Shown here: positions 8,671 to 16,428 of the stretch, one piece after another | Position numbering within the stretch: the first letter of the stretch is position 1 | Layout: each line of letters opens with the position of its first letter | Program-made: the position numbers and the translations under genes | From: CBDDBX01 sp965225955 | GTDB lineage: Bacteria > Acidobacteriota > Aminicenantia > UBA2199 | Length of the DNA stretch: 64,000 nt | Assembly: GCA_965225955.1 (NCBI GenBank) | Contig: CBDDBX010000014.1 | Location: 62,001-126,000 of the forward strand | Direction: 5' to 3' | Notes under the pieces: generated by a model | The model's input: the letters and a program-made list of their open reading frames with translations, nothing else | Told to the model about the DNA's origin: nothing | Database searches by the model: none

Positions 8671-8686
8671 TGGAAAAGAGCTTGCT
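8671..8686 (+). promoter_or_regulatory. sigma-54 (-24/-12) promoter
   Basis: TGGAAAAGAGCTTGCT has the GG and GC dinucleotides at the required 10-nt separation and a full TTGCT -12 element. It sits immediately before the first gene of the Orp-type operon and just downstream of an activator gene with an intact GAFTGA loop. The expected start site near 8697 would give a very short leader before the ATG at 8705. Confidence 0.65.
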
Positions 8687-8704
8687 GTAGTGCATCAGGA
8701 ACTG

Positions 8705-9112
8705 ATGATGAAGATAGTATTAACAGTCTGGAATGGCAGAGTTGCTCCGGTTTTTGATGTAGCCGGAAGAGTTATGCTTATAGAAAAAGGGGTAAAAGGG
8801 GAGTCAGAGAAGAGAGAGTTTGTTCTGCCTGAGGGCGGAGGGAGTGGAAAACTGCGGTTTATAAGAGAACTTAATCCTGATGTTTTTATCTGCGGTGCTG
8901 TAAGTCGGAGAATATTCCAGGATCTTGGAACAATGGATGCTGAAGTCCACACATTTGTTTCCGGTTCTGTTGAGGATGTTATGGAAGCAGTTGATAAAGG
9001 AATCCTTGATAGTGAGGAGTTTATAATGCCCGGCTGTAAAAGAGGCTTTTGCAGAAGAAAAGGTGGGCAGGGAAGAGGCGCCTGGATAGTCAGGGAAGAT
9101 AAAAGGAGGTGA
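8705..9112 (+). CDS. NifX/ORP-like (dinitrogenase iron-molybdenum cofactor) family protein with Cys tail
   Basis: 135 aa from the ATG at 8705 (the frame opens earlier at a GTG, 8690). The N-terminus KIVLTVWNGRVAPVFDVAGR is characteristic of the NifX/NifB-C-terminal/ORP fold. These domains bind metal-sulfur clusters such as FeMo-co precursors or the Mo-Cu cluster of orange protein. The last 35 residues carry a PGCKRGFCRRKG motif and a basic tail, perhaps an extra metal site. It is the first gene after the sigma-54 promoter and ends 3 nt before the DUF5320 gene, so it is likely translated together with it. Confidence 0.8.
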   Translation: MMKIVLTVWNGRVAPVFDVAGRVMLIEKGVKGESEKREFVLPEGGGSGKLRFIRELNPDVFICGAVSRRIFQDLGTMDAEVHTFVSGSVEDVMEAVDKGILDSEEFIMPGCKRGFCRRKGGQGRGAWIVREDKRR

Positions 9113-9115
9113 AAT

Positions 9116-9436
9116 ATGGCAGGAAGAAATGGAATGGGACCTGGTGAATCGGGACCTTTAACAGGACGGGGCCGGGGGTTCTGTGCTGGTGGTGGTTTTA
9201 GTGGAAAAGGAGCCGGAAGGTTTACCGGAATGGCTTCACTGTTATGTGGAGCAGGTTATGGATTATATCGGATGTTAAGGCATCGTGGATGGTGTAATCC
9301 TGGTTTTCAGAGGGGAATGAATAGTACTGATGCAGACAGGGATGCTCTCAGAAATGAAGCAGAGATGCTTAAAGAGAGACTGAAGTTTATTGAAGCAGAA
9401 ATAGAGAATGGTAACGAAACTAAAGACGGGAAATAG
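9116..9436 (+). CDS. DUF5320-like Gly-rich protein
   Basis: 106 aa. It starts with MAGRNGMGPGESGPLTGRGR, the sequence by which I recognise the DUF5320 group, followed by GFCAGGG and a Gly/Arg-rich middle, then a C-terminal helix likely to form a coiled coil (DRDALRNEAEMLKERLKFIE). The ribosome site AAGGAGGTGA is a full anti-16S match, so high expression is expected. Genes of this group commonly neighbour NifX-like and MinD-like genes in anaerobes; the function is not known. Part of the Orp-type operon. Confidence 0.75.
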   Translation: MAGRNGMGPGESGPLTGRGRGFCAGGGFSGKGAGRFTGMASLLCGAGYGLYRMLRHRGWCNPGFQRGMNSTDADRDALRNEAEMLKERLKFIEAEIENGNETKDGK

Positions 9437-9469
9437 AATAGAGAAAATTTAAGCAGGAGATAGATCATA

Positions 9470-9832
9470 ATGAAGTTAGCTTTATCAACAGGTGGTAAAG
9501 ACCTGAATGGTGCTCTGGACAGAAGGTTTGGAAGAGCTGTGGGATTTCTTATCTATGAAACAACTGATCAGAGTTTTGAAATAGTAGATAATGAACAGAA
9601 TATGAGTGCAGCTCAGGGAGCCGGTATTCAGGCAGCACAGAATGTTATCAAAACCGGTGCAGAAGCAGTAATTACAGGGCACTGTGGGCCTAAAGCATTC
9701 AAAATGCTCAAAGCAGCAGGAGTCAAAGTTTACAACAGCAGTGAAGAGACGGTTAAGGCTTCAATAGAGAAGTTCAGAACCGGAGGCCTTAAAGCGGCTT
9801 CTGAAGCAGATGTGGAAGGACACTGGGTTTAG
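9470..9832 (+). CDS. orange-protein-like NifB/NifX family cluster-binding protein
   Basis: 120 aa, single domain. The pattern MKLALSTGGKDLNGALDRRFG, then NAAQ-like helix and TGHCGPKAFKMLKAAGVKVY, matches the small NifX/ORP family (residue block GHCGPKAF about 67-74). The D. vulgaris homologue ORP carries a Mo-Cu sulfide cluster and interacts with Mrp and MinD-type ATPases. Cluster type here is unknown. It follows the DUF5320 gene by 33 nt and precedes two ferredoxin-MinD ATPases, so it probably is the cluster-carrying core component of the operon. Confidence 0.85.
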   Translation: MKLALSTGGKDLNGALDRRFGRAVGFLIYETTDQSFEIVDNEQNMSAAQGAGIQAAQNVIKTGAEAVITGHCGPKAFKMLKAAGVKVYNSSEETVKASIEKFRTGGLKAASEADVEGHWV

Positions 9833-9870
9833 ATCAGTTACTCTGACTCAGAATTGCCGGGAGATTATAA

Positions 9871-10713
9871 GTGATTATTGCAGTAGCATCGGGAAAAGGC
9901 GGAACAGGTAAAACTACTCTTTCCACAGCTCTGGCGGAGGCCTGTGACGGGCAGGTACATCTGATAGATTGTGATGTTGAAGAGCCAAACTGTTACGTTT
10001 TTACCGAAAAGAAAGATAGTGTTAAAAGAATAGTTTATACGAAAGTACCTGAGGTAGATGAGAACAGATGCACAGGGTGCGGTAAGTGTGCTGAGTTCTG
10101 TATGTTTAATGCTCTGGGAGTAGCCGGCAGCAGTGTGATGGTTTTTGATGAACTCTGTCACAACTGTGGAGGCTGCATGATGGTTTGCCCCAATGGGGCT
10201 ATTAAAGAGAGAGAGCTGGAAATTGGTTTTGTTGAAAATTGGGATACAGACTCCCGGCGGTTCTCTCAGGGTGTTCTTAAGGTGGGAAATGCGATGTCTC
10301 CCCCTGTTATCAGATCTGTTAAAGAAGAGATCGGTAATGGCGGGGGGATATCCATTCTTGATTGTCCTCCCGGAACATCCTGTCCTGCAGTTGAAGGAAT
10401 AAAAGGCTCAGATTTTGTGATCCTTGTAACTGAACCAACACCTTTTGGTCTTCACGATCTTAAACTGGCTGTTGAGATGGTGAAAGAACTGAATATGGAT
10501 TTTGGAGTTGTAATAAACAGATCAAGTAAAAGAGATCTGAAAGTAGATAAGTTCTGCAGGGAAAACAACATTCCGGTACTTCTTAAAATTCCCGAAAGCA
10601 GAATGATAGCTGAAGCCTATTCAAAAGGAGAAGGGCTTTTAAGCATTAAACCCGGACTTAAAGAGCAACTCAGGGGACTACCTGGATATATAGCTGAAAG
10701 GAGTAGAGAGTGA
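9871..10713 (+). CDS. MinD-superfamily P-loop ATPase with inserted 2x[4Fe-4S] ferredoxin domain (first copy)
   Basis: 280 aa, GTG start after GGGAG. The deviant Walker A loop SGKGGTGKTTLS is at residues 7-18. A bacterial-type ferredoxin insert follows at about 62-110 with CTGCGKCAEFC and CHNCGGCMMVCPNGAI, giving ligands for two 4Fe-4S clusters. LDCPPGTSCP is the switch/Walker B region. Such ATPases are found only in anaerobes, usually in pairs, and in D. vulgaris (DVU2103/2104 type) they associate with orange protein. It may load or transfer metal clusters in an ATP-dependent way. Its stop overlaps the start of the next copy by 4 nt. Confidence 0.9.
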   Translation: MIIAVASGKGGTGKTTLSTALAEACDGQVHLIDCDVEEPNCYVFTEKKDSVKRIVYTKVPEVDENRCTGCGKCAEFCMFNALGVAGSSVMVFDELCHNCGGCMMVCPNGAIKERELEIGFVENWDTDSRRFSQGVLKVGNAMSPPVIRSVKEEIGNGGGISILDCPPGTSCPAVEGIKGSDFVILVTEPTPFGLHDLKLAVEMVKELNMDFGVVINRSSKRDLKVDKFCRENNIPVLLKIPESRMIAEAYSKGEGLLSIKPGLKEQLRGLPGYIAERSRE

Positions 10714-11585
10714 AAGAGATAGCTGTTGTTAGTGGTAAAGGAGGAACTGGTAAAACCAGTATAACTGCATCTTTTGCTGCTCTGTCTGAGAGTAGTGTCA
10801 TTGCAGACTGTGACGTGGATGCTTCAGATATGCATCTGGTTACTTCACCTCAGGTAGTTGAGAAGACTACTTTCAGAAGTGGTTTTGAAGCAGTAATTGA
10901 TGCAGAAAAATGTGTTGATTGTGGAAGATGTGCTGAAGCATGTCGTTTTGATTCAGTTTTTAAAAGCTCTGATGCAGAGACATTCTATGTTAATCACACC
11001 TTCTGTGAGGGCTGTGGTGTATGTAGCCTTGTATGTCCGGCAGAAGCTGTGAAGCTTGTAGATCGTATATGCGGCGAATGGTATGTGTCAGATACCAGAT
11101 TCGGGCAGATGGTTCATGCTGAACTGGGAGCTGCTGGTGAGAATTCCGGCAGACTTGTGGGAACTGTTCGTAACAAAGCAAGAGAAATTGCAGATATGTC
11201 AGATAAAGATCTGGTAATTATAGACGGTCCTCCGGGAATAGGTTGCCCGGTTATTGCAACTGTTACCGGTACTGATGCGCTTATCTGTGTAACTGAGCCT
11301 ACTATTTCAGGACTTGAGGATCTTAAAAGGCTTATTCAGCTGGGGAAGCACTTTGATACCAGAATCTATATTGTTGTTAACAAGTGGGATATTAATCCGG
11401 AAATCACCCGGCTGATTGAGGCTTATGGAGATAGTGTCGGAGCTGAAGTACTGGGAAGAGTTCCCTGGGACGGAGCTGTTACCGATGCTCAGGAAAATAA
11501 ACAGGCAGTTGTGGAGTTCAGAACTTCAGGAGCTGCAAAAGAGATAAAATCTATCTGGGAGAAGTTATGTCAAAAGATATTATGA
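10710..11585 (+). CDS. MinD-superfamily P-loop ATPase with inserted ferredoxin domain (second copy)
   Basis: 291 aa, GTG start in a GTGA overlap with the first copy. Walker A SGKGGTGKTSITAS at the N-terminus, ferredoxin insert CVDCGRCAEACRFDSV and CEGCGVCSLVCPAEAV, and IIDGPPGIGCP as Walker B/switch II. The two copies clearly arose by duplication and, by analogy with other paired ferredoxin-MinD proteins, may form a heterodimer. The last 19 nt overlap the start of the NifU-Mrp-ORP gene. Expected to be cytosolic and oxygen-sensitive. Confidence 0.9.
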   Translation: MKEIAVVSGKGGTGKTSITASFAALSESSVIADCDVDASDMHLVTSPQVVEKTTFRSGFEAVIDAEKCVDCGRCAEACRFDSVFKSSDAETFYVNHTFCEGCGVCSLVCPAEAVKLVDRICGEWYVSDTRFGQMVHAELGAAGENSGRLVGTVRNKAREIADMSDKDLVIIDGPPGIGCPVIATVTGTDALICVTEPTISGLEDLKRLIQLGKHFDTRIYIVVNKWDINPEITRLIEAYGDSVGAEVLGRVPWDGAVTDAQENKQAVVEFRTSGAAKEIKSIWEKLCQKIL

Positions 11586-13135
11586 AAAAATCGCGGGTAT
11601 TACCTGCTAATTTCGGCCCACTGAAAGATGCCAGTGCAAATGCACGTATCACAGGGCCCTGTGGTGACACAATGGAGATGTGGATCTCCTTTGATAATGG
11701 AAAGGTAAATTATGCCTCTTTTACAACCGATGGCTGTGTACACTCAATTATATGTGGAAGCACTGCAGCTGCAATGATTGTGGGAATGAGTGAAGAAGAA
11801 GTTGAAACTGTTCAGGCAGAAGAGGTGCTTGCAAGAGTTATTGAGATACCTGATGAGTCATCACACTGTGCTCTTCTTGCAGTAAATACTATTAAAAAGG
11901 CTGTGGGTATCATGAAAAGTGAGAGAGAGAAACCTGTTGAATCTTCCTGTGACAGTAGCAGCTGTTTTACACAACTTCCTCTTGAAAATATAAAACATAA
12001 GGTTGTTGTGCTCTCCGGTAAAGGTGGTGTTGGTAAGAGTACTTTTGCTGTAAATATGGCTACAGCAGTTGCAGCTGCGGGTTATAAAACAGGTCTTCTT
12101 GATGTGGATTTTCATGGCCCCAGTATCCCTGTGATGATGGGAATTACAGATGCTTCAGTGGAATCCGGTGCTAATGGGATTTTACCTGTTGAGAAGGGAA
12201 ACCTTAAAATTATCTCAATTGGCTCAATGCTTAAGAATTCTGATGATGCAATAATCTGGAGAGGTCCTATGAAGATGGGAATAATTCAGCAGTTTCTCAG
12301 GGATGTGGACTGGGGAGAACTGGACTATCTTTTCATAGACTGTCCTCCGGGAACCGGAGATGAACCCCTTTCTCTCTGCCAGCTTCTGAAAGATCCTGAT
12401 GGTGCAGTTATTGTAACTACTCCTCAGGAGGTAGCATCTGCAGATGTGAGAAAATCTGTCAATTTCTGCAGTCAGCTGAACCTTCCTGTACTGGGAATTG
12501 TTGAGAATATGAGTGGTTTTGTCTGTCCCGGATGTGGTGAAGTAACAGATATATTCAGCTCAGGTGGAGGAAAGAAGATTGCAACAGATTATAGTGTTCC
12601 TTTCCTTGGCTCTGTACCTCTGGACCCGGCTGTTGGCATTGCCGGTGATGAAGGGACTCCCTATATTCAGAAACACCCCCGGGGAGTTGTGGCTGAGAAG
12701 ATGAGAGATATTATAAGACCTCTTCTTAAGCTGGAAGAAGAGGCAGAAAGTGGAACTGAGAGTTCCGAAAAAAGTAGTAATAAAGGAGATTTAGTAATGA
12801 GAATAGCTGTACCTGTATCAGGTGGTAAACTGAATATGCATTTTGGACACTGTGATAAGTTTGCACTTATCGATGTAGATAAAGATGGAAAAGAGATTAA
12901 AAGCAGAGAGGATGTAGACGCTCCTCCACACGAACCAGGTCTTCTGCCTCAATGGCTTGCAGAAAGGAATGTAAACACTGTAATAGCCGGTGGTATGGGG
13001 CAGAGAGCGCAATCCCTTTTTGAAAACAATAACATTTCAGTTATTGTGGGAGCGCCTTCTGAGAAACCCGAAGCTCTGGTTATGAGTTATCTGGAAGGAA
13101 CTTTAAAAACCGGCTCCAACATTTGTGATCACTAA
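11567..13135 (+). CDS. NifU-like / Mrp-NBP35 ATPase / ORP triple-domain fusion (MrpORP type)
   Basis: 522 aa. Residues 1-120 are an IscU/NifU-N-like scaffold with its three cysteines: Cys32 in GPCGDTMEM, Cys57 in DGCVHSIICGS and Cys101 in SSHCALLAVNTIKKA. Residues 145-400 are an Mrp/NBP35 ATPase with Walker A GKGGVGKS (151-158), GPMKMG, DCPPGTGDE and the cluster-binding CPGC (Cys320, Cys323). After a Ser/Glu-rich linker, residues 411-522 are a NifX/ORP domain (MRIAVPVSGGKLNMHFGHCD). Mrp-ORP fusions are known from Desulfovibrio and others; the added scaffold would place assembly, ATP-driven transfer and acceptor in one chain. The start at 11567 has GGAG; a start at 11582 lacks one. Confidence 0.92.
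   Translation: MSKDIMKKSRVLPANFGPLKDASANARITGPCGDTMEMWISFDNGKVNYASFTTDGCVHSIICGSTAAAMIVGMSEEEVETVQAEEVLARVIEIPDESSHCALLAVNTIKKAVGIMKSEREKPVESSCDSSSCFTQLPLENIKHKVVVLSGKGGVGKSTFAVNMATAVAAAGYKTGLLDVDFHGPSIPVMMGITDASVESGANGILPVEKGNLKIISIGSMLKNSDDAIIWRGPMKMGIIQQFLRDVDWGELDYLFIDCPPGTGDEPLSLCQLLKDPDGAVIVTTPQEVASADVRKSVNFCSQLNLPVLGIVENMSGFVCPGCGEVTDIFSSGGGKKIATDYSVPFLGSVPLDPAVGIAGDEGTPYIQKHPRGVVAEKMRDIIRPLLKLEEEAESGTESSEKSSNKGDLVMRIAVPVSGGKLNMHFGHCDKFALIDVDKDGKEIKSREDVDAPPHEPGLLPQWLAERNVNTVIAGGMGQRAQSLFENNNISVIVGAPSEKPEALVMSYLEGTLKTGSNICDH
12782..12799 (+). promoter_or_regulatory. internal ribosome binding site and ATG before the ORP domain
   Basis: AAAGGAGAT (12782-12790) lies 6 nt before an in-frame ATG at 12797, which is codon 411 and the exact natural start of the ORP domain. 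It could allow a separate 112-aa ORP protein besides the full-length fusion, or be the relic of a recent gene fusion. Confidence 0.45.
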
Positions 13136-13176
13136 ATAGACGTAATAACAACGTTTTCATTAGACTTGCGATTAGG

Positions 13177-13212
13177 GGGCAGGTGAAGTTCCCATGCTTT
13201 CTTCACCTGCCC
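13177..13212. terminator. strong hairpin after the Orp-type operon
   Basis: GGGCAGGTGAAG (13177-13188) and CTTCACCTGCCC (13201-13212) are perfect 12-bp arms with a 12-nt loop. It begins 42 nt after the stop of the fusion gene. There is no T-run, so it may be an intergenic repeat or an mRNA-stabilising hairpin as much as a terminator. Confidence 0.5.
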
Positions 13213-13243
13213 TCGCTATTCATTCTGTTTGAACTGAATAGGG

Positions 13244-13285
13244 GGAGCACAGATGAAGGAGCCATGATTCCTCCATCTGCACTCC
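13244..13285. repeat. second hairpin, similar to the first
   Basis: GGAGCACAGATGAAGGAG (13244-13261) pairs with 13268-13285 at 14 Watson-Crick positions and one G-T, with three mismatches. Like the 13177 hairpin it begins after a GGGGG run and has CCATG in or near its loop, so the two look like diverged copies of one element. Both lie between convergent operons. Confidence 0.45.
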
Positions 13286-13318
13286 TTATAAAGGTTAATT
13301 ACAGGATCAGAACTGTAT

Positions 13319-16300
13319 TTATTTAATTACTGCCTTTTTACTTTTCAATCTGCCTTTTACATCTTCAATAATGGTAATCAGAAGGGGAATAAGAACAAGG
13401 GTTACCGGAGTTGCTATGAGTTCTCCGAAGGCAAGGGATATTGCTGCAGGTTTGAGGTACTGTGCCTGCTCAGACTGTTCCAGAAGAAGGGGGAGTAAAC
13501 CTGAAACAGTTGTTACTGTAGTTAAAAATACTGCCCGGAACCGGCTTTTTCCGCAATTAACAGCTGCTTTTACAAGAGACATACCGGACCTGTAGAGTTC
13601 ATTGAATCTGGTTATCATTACTAAACTGTCGTTTACAACTACCCCTGTTACAGCCATCATACCAAAGAAAGAAAGAATACTAAGGGGAAAGGCTGTTATT
13701 TTATGTCCCAGAAGAGCCCCCACAAACCCGAAAGGAACAACCGACATTATAATTACCGGCTGAATATAGGATTTAAGAGGTGTAGCAAGAAGAGCATAAA
13801 TTGCGACGATAATAACAATGAAAGCTCCTTTAATACCTCCTCTAAGTTCTGTCATCTCTTCAAGTTCACCGGCTGCGCGGATTTCCAGTCCAGGGTACTC
13901 TTTCTGAAGTTCAGGCTCAATATATTCTGAAATAATAGAAAATGCTTCGGTTGAGCTTAGTTTATCTTTATCCAGTTTTCCATATACTATTGCAGTTCTT
14001 CTGCCATTTCTCCGGTTTACTGAAGCCGGTGCATTCTCATAACTGATATCGGCTATCATTGTTACAGGTACCCATTTGCCTTCAGATGTTTTAATTGATG
14101 AATTTAAAAGATCAGAAACATATCTCCTGTTTTTCTGTCTGTATTTTACATAGACTCTTATCTCTTCCCTCTCTCTGAGCATCCTCTGTACTTCCAGGCC
14201 TCCAAAGGCATCTCCAGCCCACTCTGCAAGATGATAGGTTCTGAAACCAAGATGTTCAGCTTCAGGTTTCAGAGTGAGTCGTATCTGAGGTGATCCGGTT
14301 TTAAAATCGTCATGAACCTCTTTTACACCATTTACCTCTCTGAACATAGATACAAACCTGTCTACTCCCGCAGCCAGCAGTTTGCTGTTATCTGCGCTTA
14401 ACTCAATCTCAAAACCACCGCCTGTTTCATCAGAGCCACTGAAGGTAAGCTGCTCTGCTCCTTCTGGAAGAGGAACCATACTGCGCCACTTCTCAACGAT
14501 TTCAACTGTACTTATTCCCGATTTTTCAGCTGGAAGAAGTTCAACGTATAGCAGAGCCTGGGTCGGTGGTATCAGAGCTGACATAACTTTTGCTATTGGT
14601 GGAGGTGATTTCGGGTTTTTCTCAGAATACTCCAGATTAAGCTGTTTAACAGCTGTTTCGATTCTATTGAGGTGTTTCCTGGTTAGTTTGAGAGGGGCAC
14701 CACTGTTCATAACAAGGTTTACTGACACAATCTGCCCCGGGATTTCAGGAAAAAATACTGTCCTTATCTGTCCGGTAAAAACCATCGATATAACTACTCC
14801 CATAAAAGCTATCAGAAGTATAATAGCAGCCAGCCTGTTTCTGAGTGCCTTTGTAAGAACCGGAGTATAGATTCTGCGATTCAGGAATTTAAGGAAATCT
14901 GCAGCATATTTCTGTAGTTTTCCAATAAATGCTGAAATTACGTTTCTGCTACTCTCTTCTACTGAAACATGAGCAAGATGTGCCGGAAGAATAAGTTTAC
15001 TTTCGACTAAAGAGAAGAGTATCGATATTATGACAACAATAGAGAAGCCTGCGAATATTTTCCCCAGATCATTCTGGATCATAAGAAGAGGATAGAAGGC
15101 AGCTACTGTTGTGAAACAGCCAAAAACTGTAGCCGTAGACACTCTGTTAACGCCCTTTATTGTCGCGTCTACAGGATTAAGTGTACCTCTTTTTTCTTCA
15201 AATACGCTTTCACCTGTAACAATCGCATCATCTACCAGAACCCCCAGAACTATAATGAAACCAAAAGTTGTTATATCGTTGAGAGAGCGATCCAGAAATC
15301 TCTCTCCCATAACAGCAACGGTTCCTGCTACAGAAACAGGAATTCCTGCTGCAACCCAGAAAGCAAGTTTTGTATTCAGAAAAAGTGCCAGAAGCACAAA
15401 TACAATTAAAAGTCCCTGTACTGCATTGTTTTTAAGAAGGTTCAGCCTCTTTTTCATGTAGACACTGTACTCTCCCCATACATCAAGCTGCATTGAAGGA
15501 GGAAGCTGGTTACGCATCTTTTTCATAACTCTTTTAACAGCATCACTAACCTCAAAAAGATTGCCCTTTTTTGATGTATATATCTGCATGCCTACTGAAG
15601 GTTTTCCCTGAAATCTTGCAAAACCGGCTTCTTCAGTAAAAGAGTCTTCTATACAGGCAATATCTTCAAGAGGGACTCTTTTGCCTGATACTGATGAGAC
15701 TACCGGTATGTTTTTGAAATCTTTATAGCTGAAAGCTTTCTTATCTGCCTTAATAGTTATTCTGCCATTTTCGCTTCTGAGATTGCCTTTGCGGTAATCG
15801 AGAGAAGATGCCTGGATAGCCTGGCTCACATCTGCAAGGAATAAACCGTAGGCTCTGAGGTTCTCTTCATCTGTTTCAACCCTTATCTCCATGGTTTTTT
15901 CTCCAAAAAGTTGTAATCTGGATATCTCAGGCTGTGCCAGAAGCTCTTCTTTTACCTTTCTGGCTGCCTGCTGGAGACTTAATTCATCAGTTTCACCATA
16001 TAGCTGAACTATAAGGGCCTCAACCAGAAACTCATCTCTTGTTATAAGAGGACGGTCTGCCAGTTGGGGAAGATTGGGTATTGAGTCTACTCTTGTTTTT
16101 ATCTCGTTCTGGAATCTGTCTATATCAAAACCACTGACTTTTCTTAGAGTGATCATTGAGAGGTTTTCCGCAGATATTGAAGAGACTCTTTTTAACCCGG
16201 GCATTCCTTTTACTGCAAGTTCTATTCTACGGGTTATATTTCTATCAACCTGTTCAGCACTGGCTCCGGGGTAAAAAGTACTTACAGATACAGATGATGG

Positions 16301-16426
16301 GGGAAGTGCAGGAAAACCTTCAATTCTTATGGATGTCAGAGTGAAGTAGCCGGATATCAGAATAAGAAGCATAAGGAGGTTTGCTGCTACAGGATTACGG
16401 GTAAACCATGATGTTAATGAGTGCAT
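13319..16426 (-). CDS. RND efflux pump inner-membrane transporter (AcrB/MdtB-like)
   Basis: 1035 aa, the standard RND length. N-terminal TM1 (NLLMLLILISGYFTL) is followed by a large periplasmic loop, then a cluster of TM segments with LGVLVDDAIVTGES-like TM4 carrying the two adjacent Asp residues of proton relay, a second periplasmic loop, and TM8-12 (VVPFGFVGALLGH, GVVVNDSLVM). Start at 16426 has GGAG. The last gene of the minus-strand operon, 2 nt after the adaptor gene. It uses the proton gradient to expel substrates through the adaptor and TolC partner; the ILVLLA-type sequence does not show whether drugs, bile-like compounds or metals are exported, but no metal-type Met/Glu motif was evident. 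Confidence 0.93.
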   Translation of the reverse strand: MHSLTSWFTRNPVAANLLMLLILISGYFTLTSIRIEGFPALPPSSVSVSTFYPGASAEQVDRNITRRIELAVKGMPGLKRVSSISAENLSMITLRKVSGFDIDRFQNEIKTRVDSIPNLPQLADRPLITRDEFLVEALIVQLYGETDELSLQQAARKVKEELLAQPEISRLQLFGEKTMEIRVETDEENLRAYGLFLADVSQAIQASSLDYRKGNLRSENGRITIKADKKAFSYKDFKNIPVVSSVSGKRVPLEDIACIEDSFTEEAGFARFQGKPSVGMQIYTSKKGNLFEVSDAVKRVMKKMRNQLPPSMQLDVWGEYSVYMKKRLNLLKNNAVQGLLIVFVLLALFLNTKLAFWVAAGIPVSVAGTVAVMGERFLDRSLNDITTFGFIIVLGVLVDDAIVTGESVFEEKRGTLNPVDATIKGVNRVSTATVFGCFTTVAAFYPLLMIQNDLGKIFAGFSIVVIISILFSLVESKLILPAHLAHVSVEESSRNVISAFIGKLQKYAADFLKFLNRRIYTPVLTKALRNRLAAIILLIAFMGVVISMVFTGQIRTVFFPEIPGQIVSVNLVMNSGAPLKLTRKHLNRIETAVKQLNLEYSEKNPKSPPPIAKVMSALIPPTQALLYVELLPAEKSGISTVEIVEKWRSMVPLPEGAEQLTFSGSDETGGGFEIELSADNSKLLAAGVDRFVSMFREVNGVKEVHDDFKTGSPQIRLTLKPEAEHLGFRTYHLAEWAGDAFGGLEVQRMLREREEIRVYVKYRQKNRRYVSDLLNSSIKTSEGKWVPVTMIADISYENAPASVNRRNGRRTAIVYGKLDKDKLSSTEAFSIISEYIEPELQKEYPGLEIRAAGELEEMTELRGGIKGAFIVIIVAIYALLATPLKSYIQPVIIMSVVPFGFVGALLGHKITAFPLSILSFFGMMAVTGVVVNDSLVMITRFNELYRSGMSLVKAAVNCGKSRFRAVFLTTVTTVSGLLPLLLEQSEQAQYLKPAAISLAFGELIATPVTLVLIPLLITIIEDVKGRLKSKKAVIK

Positions 16427-16428
16427 GT

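Noticed and set aside
14382..14870. 162-aa plus-strand ORF within the RND gene
   Set aside because: Shadow frame of the RND permease; no ribosome site or recognisable motif.
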